Part shown: positions 13,766-18,633 of the stretch, in pieces
How positions within the stretch are numbered: position 1 is the first letter of the stretch
How the letters are laid out: every line of letters starts with the position of its first letter
Origin: an uncultured Oscillospiraceae bacterium
GTDB taxonomy: Bacteria; Bacillota; Clostridia; Oscillospirales; Acutalibacteraceae
NCBI GenBank assembly: GCA_900549755.1
Contig: URPQ01000038.1
Location: 1 to 18,633 of the forward strand
Length of the DNA: 18,633 bases
Reading direction: 5' to 3'
Made by a program: the position numbers and the translations under genes
Notes under the pieces: generated by a model
What the model was told of the DNA's origin: nothing
The model's input: only the letters and a program-made list of their open reading frames with translations
Database searches by the model: none

Positions 13766-15094
13766 ATGTTAAAACAACTGTTATTACAGCTTATTCTTAT
13801 TTTTCTCAACGCATTTTTTGCCGCTACCGAAATAGCGGTAATATCCATAAACGAAAAAAAGGTGCGCGCGCAGGCAGAAGAGGGCGATAAAAAAGCCGCT
13901 AAAATGCTTAAAATAATTGAGGAGCCAACGCGTTTCCTTTCCACCATTCAAATAGGCATTACCTTAGCGGGCTTTTTGGGCTCGGCTTTTGCGGCAGATA
14001 ACTTTGCCGAGGGCTTTTCGGCTAAGATTATTAATACTTTCGGAATTTCCGAAAAGTACACCGACACCGTTAATACCGTATCGGTAGTGCTTATAACAAT
14101 TATTCTTTCTTATTTCACCCTTATTTTGGGCGAGCTTGTTCCTAAAAGAATCGCCATGAAGCACAAGGAAAAGCTTGCGAACGGCGTTTGCGGCATTATT
14201 TCGTTTTTAGCGGCGGTATTAAATCCGATAATCTGGTTTTTGACCGTTTCAACAAACGCGGTTTTGCGGCTTATAGGCATTGACCCGCGCGAAAAGGACG
14301 AACCCGTTTCGGAGGAGGACATTGTGCTTATGCTTGACGCGGGAGCGGATGAAGGCTCGCTCAATGAAAACGATATTGAGTATATTAAAAACGTTTTCAA
14401 GCTTGATACGCTTACCGCAGAAAATGTTATGACCTCGCGCAAGTCAATTGTTTCCGTCTCGCTTGAGAGCACCGATAAGGAAATTATGGAGCTTATTGAC
14501 GAGGAGGGATATTCGCGCATACCGGTTTATAATGACGATATTGACCACATAGTGGGTATACTCCACACCCGCGATTATTTAATTAAGCGCGCCGAGCCCG
14601 ATTTTAACCTTAAATCAATTCTTCACCAGCCCGAATATGTGCCCGAAACCGTAAGCCTTGATTCACTTTTCAAGGATATGCAGAAGACCCACGCGCATAT
14701 GGTGGTTGTGGTTAATGAATACGGCGAAACCGCCGGTATTGTTACAATGGAGGATATTCTTGAAGAGCTTGTGGGCGAAATATGGGATGAGCGCGATGAG
14801 GAAATAACCGAGTTTTCAAAAATCGGGGATAATACATACCGTGTGCTTTCCACCGCATCCATTGAGGACTTTAAGGAGTATTTCTCGATAGATGATGATG
14901 AGCTTGAAACCGACGCGACTACCGTAAACGGCTGGCTCACCGAAATGACCGGCTCAATACCGGAGGTCGGCTATAAGCTGGAATTTAAAAATCTTTGCAT
15001 TACCGTTACCAAGGCGGACGATATTATGACCCACGAAATAACCGTTGAGGTTAAAAACGAAAGCCGCGAAACGGAAGAAACACACGCAGAATAA
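13766..15094 (+). CDS. CNNM/CBS-domain membrane protein (CorC/HlyC, TlyC-type hemolysin family)
   Basis: A 442-residue protein in the standard three-part order: CNNM/DUF21 membrane domain (about 1-195, with FFAATEIAVISIN and the GELVPKRIA signature at 122-130), two CBS domains (about 219-275 and 283-340, with GYSRIPVYNDDIDHIVGIL and EYGETAGIVTMEDILEELVG), and a C-terminal CorC_HlyC domain (about 352-430). Family members act in Mg2+ (and possibly Co2+ or Na+) efflux; the hemolysin name is historical. The likely ribosome binding site GGAGG (13749-13753) is 12 nt from the ATG, slightly long. It follows the small ORF/leader and ends 8 nt before a strong terminator. The substrate ion is inferred from family knowledge only. 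Confidence 0.92.
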   Translation: MLKQLLLQLILIFLNAFFAATEIAVISINEKKVRAQAEEGDKKAAKMLKIIEEPTRFLSTIQIGITLAGFLGSAFAADNFAEGFSAKIINTFGISEKYTDTVNTVSVVLITIILSYFTLILGELVPKRIAMKHKEKLANGVCGIISFLAAVLNPIIWFLTVSTNAVLRLIGIDPREKDEPVSEEDIVLMLDAGADEGSLNENDIEYIKNVFKLDTLTAENVMTSRKSIVSVSLESTDKEIMELIDEEGYSRIPVYNDDIDHIVGILHTRDYLIKRAEPDFNLKSILHQPEYVPETVSLDSLFKDMQKTHAHMVVVVNEYGETAGIVTMEDILEELVGEIWDERDEEITEFSKIGDNTYRVLSTASIEDFKEYFSIDDDELETDATTVNGWLTEMTGSIPEVGYKLEFKNLCITVTKADDIMTHEITVEVKNESRETEETHAE

Positions 15095-15102
15095 TATAAA
15101 GC

Positions 15103-15137
15103 AAAACGCCCCTTGTCGGTTTTCGGCGGGGCGTTTT
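15103..15137 (+). terminator. Intrinsic terminator after the CNNM/CBS gene, directly before greA
   Basis: AAAACGCCCC (15103-15112) pairs perfectly with GGGGCGTTTT (15128-15137) around a 15-nt loop, giving a GC-rich stem ending in a T-run. It lies 8 nt after the stop of the CNNM/CBS gene and only 17 nt before the next start codon, so any transcript of the next gene must read through it or begin inside it. Confidence 0.85.
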
Positions 15138-15154
15138 AAAATTGAGGTATTGCT

Positions 15155-15658
15155 ATGTATGATGAATTGACAAAGGTAGATATTGACAAAATGAAGGAGG
15201 AGCTTGAATACCGCATTACGGTAGTGCGCCCCAAAATTTTAGAGGAAGTAAAATTCACCCGCAGCTTTGGGGATTTAAGCGAAAACGCCGAATACCACGC
15301 CGCAAAGCGCGAGCGCGGCAAAAACGAAAGCCGAATAAGGTATTTGCGCAATATGATTAAAACCGCAAAGGTTATAAACCCCGAAAGCCGCCCCGACGAG
15401 GTAGGAATATTTGACACGGTGGAATATTATGTGGAGGAAGACGACGCGGTAGAAAAGGTGCGCATAGTAACCTCACTCAGGCAAAATTCACTCGAAAGGC
15501 TGATAAGCCGTTTTTCGCCTATGGGTAAGGCGCTTATGGGCAAAAAAACGGGCGACCGCGTGTATGTTAAGGTAGATGACGAATACGGTTATTACATTGT
15601 AATACACTCAATTGAAAAGGGCACCGACGACGCCAGCCTTGAAATACGCAAATATTGA
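15155..15658 (+). CDS. greA: GreA/GreB-family transcription elongation factor
   Basis: A 167-residue protein with the Gre fold. The N-terminal antiparallel coiled coil (about 5-75) carries the tip FGDLSENAEYHAAKRE with acidic Asp40 and Glu43, which enter the RNA polymerase secondary channel to trigger cleavage of backtracked RNA. The C-terminal domain contains ISRFSPMGKALMGKKTGD (117-134), the family's conserved signature. It is slightly longer than typical GreA (about 158). GAGG (15144-15147) precedes the ATG. The gene starts 17 nt after a strong terminator and ends before a bidirectional one. No separate promoter is evident. It could be a second Gre paralogue rather than the main GreA. Confidence 0.9.
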   Translation: MYDELTKVDIDKMKEELEYRITVVRPKILEEVKFTRSFGDLSENAEYHAAKRERGKNESRIRYLRNMIKTAKVINPESRPDEVGIFDTVEYYVEEDDAVEKVRIVTSLRQNSLERLISRFSPMGKALMGKKTGDRVYVKVDDEYGYYIVIHSIEKGTDDASLEIRKY

Positions 15659-15731
15659 TTTGCAGTAAGGGTATCCAAAGGGGAGTTTGCCACTTTAAAA
15701 ATATTTTTACACACCTTGTTTTTAAAACAAG

Positions 15732-15763
15732 CCCCCGTCCGGGCAATGCAGTCCGAGCGGGGG
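15732..15763. terminator. Bidirectional terminator between greA and valS
   Basis: CCCCCG (15732-15737) pairs with CGGGGG (15758-15763), with flanking CAA/TTG pairing across one bulged base. Plus-strand transcripts then meet TTGCTTTTT. Minus-strand transcripts meet CTTGTTTTAAAA. It therefore serves the two convergent genes, greA and valS. Confidence 0.8.
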
Positions 15764-15783
15764 TTGCTTTTTCAGCTAAAATA

Positions 15784-18417
15784 TTATACCGATTTTTCTA
15801 TTTCGGCTATGCTGTTTTCAAGCATAGCTATTTTTTCAAGCACCTTTTTAAGGCTCTCGCGCTGCTGCTCAACAACCGCCGCGGGCGCTTTGGCAACAAA
15901 GCCCTGATTATTGAGCTTTTTCTCAAAGAACTCCTTATCGTCGTTAGCCTTTTTAAGCTCCTTTTTAAGCCTTTCAAGCTCGGCGGTAAAGTCTACAAGC
16001 TCGCGCATGGGCATAAACACGGTGGCGGCGTCGGTAATAACGCGCACCGCTCCCTCGCTTTCAAAGCTGTCGCCTATTTCCACGTCCGAAGCATAGGCTA
16101 AGCGGCAGATATACGCCGTTCCGCGCGAGAATGTATCCTTAAATTTGGTTGCAATGCAAACCTTTGCTTTCTTTGAGGGCGGAACGTTCATTTCGGCGCG
16201 GCGGTTTCTCACCGCCTTTATTACCGTCATAATCTTTTCAAAGTCCTCTTCCTCGACGGCAAATTCAAGTGATGTGTCAAACTTAGGCCAATCGGTCACC
16301 ATAAGCGCCTCGCCCTTATGCGGCAGCGACTGCCAAATTTCCTCGGTTATAAAGGGCATAAAGGGGTGCAAAAGCGCTAAAGTGCCTGTAAACACATATA
16401 TAAGCACGGCCCTTGCGGTATCGGCGGCTTTTTCGTCATCGCCGTTTAAGCGGGATTTGCAAATTTCAATGTACCAATCGCAGAAAACGTCCCAAATAAA
16501 GTCGTAAAGTTTTTGAACCGCCATACCAAGCTCATATTTTTCAAGGTTTTCGGTAACGTCTCTTACAACCGCATTGTATTTTGATAATATCCACTTATCC
16601 TCAAGCGCGAAATTATCGGGTTCAAGCGGCAGAACCTCGTCCGATTTTAAATTCATAAGAATAAATCTTGCGGCGTTCCAGAGCTTGTTTGCAAAGTTGC
16701 GGCTTGACTCAACGCGCTCTTCAATGTAACGCATATCGTTTCCGGGGCTGTTGCCGGTTGCAAGCGAGAAACGCAGCGCGTCCGCGCCGAATTTATCAAT
16801 TACCTCAAGCGGGTCTACGCCGTTTCCGAGCGATTTCGACATTTTTCTGCCCTGCGAATCGCGCACAAGCCCGTGAATAAGCACCGTATCAAACGGAACC
16901 TCGCCTGTTTGCTCAATTCCTGAGAACATCATACGCATTACCCAGAAAGGAATTATATCATAGCCCGTAACAAGGGTGTTTGTGGGGTAATAGTGCTTGA
17001 AATCGGCGGTTTCTTCGGGCCAGCCGAGGGTTGAAAACGGCCATAAAGCAGAAGAGAACCAGGTATCAAGCGTATCGGGGTCCTGCGTGATATTCTTGCT
17101 GCCGCAGTGTGCGCAGCAGTGCGCGTCTTCCTTTGAAACGGTTATTTCGCCGCAATCCGCGCAGTACCAGGCAGGTATGCGGTGACCCCACCAAAGCTGG
17201 CGGGATATGCACCAATCGCGTATATTTTCAAGCCAGTGGAAATAAATTTTTTCAAAGCGCTGGGGAACAAACTTTGTCTCGCCCTTTTTAACCGCCTCAA
17301 TAGCAGGTTCGGCAAGGGGCTTCATTTTAACAAACCACTGCTTTGAAACGCGCGGCTCAACCGTTGTGCCGCAGCGGTAGCAGGTGCCCACGTTGTGAAC
17401 GTGCTCTTCAATCTTTACAAGCGCGCCCTCTGCTTCAAGGTCGGCAACAATAGCTTTGCGCGCCTCGTAGCGGTCCATTCCCGCATATTTCGAGTAATCG
17501 GCTACAATCTTTGCGTCGTCGGTTAAAACGTTTATAACCTCTAAGTTATGGCGCAGCCCCACCTCAAAGTCGTTCGGGTCGTGCGCGGGGGTGATTTTAA
17601 CAACGCCCGTTCCGAAATCCATCTCAACATAATCATCGGCAATAACGGGTATTTCGCGGTGAACAAGCGGCAAAATAAGGGTTTTGCCCACTAAGTCCTT
17701 ATATCTTTCGTCATTCGGGTTTACCGCAACGGCGGTATCGCCGAGCAGGGTCTCGGGGCGAGTTGTGGCAAGCTCCAAATAGCCGCTGCCGTCCTTAAAC
17801 GGGTAGCGCAAATGCCAAAAATGCCCTGCCTGCTCCTCATATTCAACCTCGGCGTCCGAAATAGAGGTCTTGCAGTGGGGACACCAGTTAATAATTCTTT
17901 CGCCCCTGTAAATAAGCCCCTTTTCGTAAAGGCGCACGAAAACCTCTTTAACCGCCTTGCTGCACCCCTCGTCAAGAGTAAAGCGTTCTCTTTCCCAGTC
18001 GCATGAGGAACCCATTTTTTTAAGCTGCTCTATAATTCTGCCGCCGTACTGCTTTTTCCATTCCCAGGCGCGCTCCATAAAGCCGTCTCTGCCGACGTCC
18101 TCCTTGGTAAGCCCCTCCTGCCGCATTTTTTCAACAATTTTTGCCTCGGTCGCAATTGATGCGTGGTCTGTGCCGGGCACCCATAAGGTATCGTACCCCT
18201 GCATACGCTTAAAGCGGATAAGTATATCCTGCAGCGTGTTGTCAAGCGCGTGACCCATATGGAGCTGACCCGTAATATTCGGAGGCGGAATAACTATTGT
18301 GTAGGTAGGCTTATTTTCCTCGCACTTTGCATGGAAGTACCTGCCGTTAAGCCACATTTTATAAATTCTTTCTTCAACCTCTTTTGGGTCGTACTGTTTT
18401 GATAGTTCTCGTGCCAT
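15784..18417 (-). CDS. valS: Valyl-tRNA synthetase
   Basis: An 877-residue class I synthetase that charges tRNA-Val. The ATP-binding signature is PPNITGQLHMGHALDN (HMGH 53-56) and KMSKS lies at 525-529. The editing (CP1) domain includes ELATTRPETLLGDTAVAV (215-232), and zinc-ribbon-like cysteines occur at 346/349 and at 419/422/435/438. An anticodon-binding domain and the valyl-specific C-terminal coiled coil (about 810-877, rich in Lys, Glu and Leu) complete it. The frame is open further upstream, but the ATG at 18415-18417 is preceded by GGAGAG and gives the standard MARELSKQYDPKEVEE start. No T-box leader is seen in the 130 nt upstream, unusual for a Firmicutes valS. It is transcribed towards greA and shares a terminator with it. 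Confidence 0.97.
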   Translation of the reverse strand: MARELSKQYDPKEVEERIYKMWLNGRYFHAKCEENKPTYTIVIPPPNITGQLHMGHALDNTLQDILIRFKRMQGYDTLWVPGTDHASIATEAKIVEKMRQEGLTKEDVGRDGFMERAWEWKKQYGGRIIEQLKKMGSSCDWERERFTLDEGCSKAVKEVFVRLYEKGLIYRGERIINWCPHCKTSISDAEVEYEEQAGHFWHLRYPFKDGSGYLELATTRPETLLGDTAVAVNPNDERYKDLVGKTLILPLVHREIPVIADDYVEMDFGTGVVKITPAHDPNDFEVGLRHNLEVINVLTDDAKIVADYSKYAGMDRYEARKAIVADLEAEGALVKIEEHVHNVGTCYRCGTTVEPRVSKQWFVKMKPLAEPAIEAVKKGETKFVPQRFEKIYFHWLENIRDWCISRQLWWGHRIPAWYCADCGEITVSKEDAHCCAHCGSKNITQDPDTLDTWFSSALWPFSTLGWPEETADFKHYYPTNTLVTGYDIIPFWVMRMMFSGIEQTGEVPFDTVLIHGLVRDSQGRKMSKSLGNGVDPLEVIDKFGADALRFSLATGNSPGNDMRYIEERVESSRNFANKLWNAARFILMNLKSDEVLPLEPDNFALEDKWILSKYNAVVRDVTENLEKYELGMAVQKLYDFIWDVFCDWYIEICKSRLNGDDEKAADTARAVLIYVFTGTLALLHPFMPFITEEIWQSLPHKGEALMVTDWPKFDTSLEFAVEEEDFEKIMTVIKAVRNRRAEMNVPPSKKAKVCIATKFKDTFSRGTAYICRLAYASDVEIGDSFESEGAVRVITDAATVFMPMRELVDFTAELERLKKELKKANDDKEFFEKKLNNQGFVAKAPAAVVEQQRESLKKVLEKIAMLENSIAEIEKSV

Positions 18418-18469
18418 TAAGATTTCTCTCCGTCCGTAAAAAATGTATATTAAAAAAATTAAAGGGTAT

Positions 18470-18475
18470 ATTATA
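18470..18475 (-). promoter_or_regulatory. Possible -10 element of valS
   Basis: A perfect TATAAT on the minus strand, 52 nt upstream of the valS start codon, would give a leader of about 46 nt. No convincing -35 hexamer lies 16-18 nt further upstream (the best are ACGCTT-like), so this is tentative. Confidence 0.4.
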
Positions 18476-18481
18476 CTTGTC

Positions 18482-18547
18482 AGCGACGGATAAAGCGTTT
18501 GCACCGGCGCCGACACAGGGCGCCGGTAATAACCGACGCTCTTTTTT
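18482..18547. terminator. Two-tier hairpin upstream of valS
   Basis: A perfect 9-bp stem ACCGGCGCC (18503-18511) / GGCGCCGGT (18519-18527) with a 7-nt loop lies inside a weaker outer stem AGCGACGG (18482-18489) / CCGACGCT (18533-18540) with one mismatch. The T-run (18542-18547) is on the plus-strand side, whereas the genes on both sides are on the minus strand. It probably ends the upstream minus-strand gene, but without a T-run in that direction this is uncertain. It could also stop antisense transcription. Confidence 0.45.
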
Positions 18548-18550
18548 GTT

Positions 18551-18633
18551 TTACAGTATCATCTGCTCCTGCTCGGCAGTACCGACAGGCTTTTTACTGC
18601 CCGCCGCAGGCAGGTTGCGCGTGCGGTAGCGGT
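18551..18633 (-). CDS. C-terminal end of an unidentified gene
   Basis: One minus-strand frame stays open from the right edge to a TAA at 18551-18553, giving a 26-residue tail that ends EQEQMIL. The other two minus-strand frames also reach stops (18592-18594 and 18559-18561), so the coding call rests mainly on position and on the hairpin that follows. The tail is rich in Ala, Lys, Gln and Arg and resembles a disordered C-terminus. No family can be recognised. Confidence 0.35.
   Translation of the reverse strand, partial: RYRTRNLPAAGSKKPVGTAEQEQMIL

Noticed and set aside
15655..16101. Open plus-strand frame of 148 codons (and others inside valS)
   Set aside because: It lies opposite the secure valS coding region, lacks a good ribosome binding site at its start, and reads as low-complexity shadow protein.
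18418..18516. N-terminal extension of valS with a hydrophobic stretch
   Set aside because: The extra residues come from translating the AT-rich leader. Conserved ValRS sequence starts at the ATG at 18415-18417, which has a proper ribosome binding site.

Overview
The window looks like chromosomal DNA of a Gram-positive bacterium of class Clostridia, probably a gut-type Oscillospirales/Ruminococcaceae relative. This is an inference from gene content (zinc-type L28, OmpR-family two-component genes, 4-TM FtsX-type ABC transporter, CNNM/CBS protein), strong AGGAGG-type ribosome binding sites, sigma-A-like promoters and mixed GC. No prophage, IS element, CRISPR array, rRNA or tRNA gene was recognised.

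Layout. (1) 1-162: start of rpmB (L28) on the minus strand, running off the left edge, with its promoter. (2) 341-7470, minus strand: one tightly packed operon in the order ABC exporter-like transporter, DltA-like adenylation enzyme, carrier protein, MBOAT acyltransferase, SGNH/DltD-like protein. It starts at a near-consensus promoter (TTGACA-17-TATGAT) whose transcription start is covered by GTAC-centred inverted repeats, so it is probably controlled by a repressor. (3) 7575-11620, minus strand: a second operon with an OmpR-family response regulator, a multi-TM histidine kinase, a membrane-anchored peptidoglycan amidase and a TVP38/DedA-like membrane protein. (4) 11754-12740, plus strand: a tyrosine recombinase divergent from that operon, sharing a control region with TTAAGA repeats. 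(5) 12814-13491, minus strand: an orphan, atypical OmpR-family regulator whose phosphoacceptor Asp is replaced by Glu. It diverges from a plus-strand unit with a possible 34-codon gene or structured leader, a CNNM/CBS (CorC/HlyC-type) membrane protein and a GreA-like factor. (6) 15784-18417, minus strand: valS, followed by the end of an unidentified minus-strand gene at the right edge.

How the parts may work together. Regions 2 and 3 are both about the cell envelope. Region 2 has all the enzyme types needed to activate a carboxylic acid, load it on a carrier, pass it across the membrane through an MBOAT channel and transfer it to an extracytoplasmic polymer, as Dlt does with D-alanine. However, the adenylation enzyme lacks both residues used by characterised DltA to recognise D-alanine (Asp to Ser200, Cys to Ala272), no dltX is present, and the MBOAT itself ends in a FIYGQF tail. 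The most interesting hypothesis is therefore a Dlt-like envelope acylation system that uses a different acyl group, made together with an ABC transporter of the antimicrobial-peptide-resistance type.
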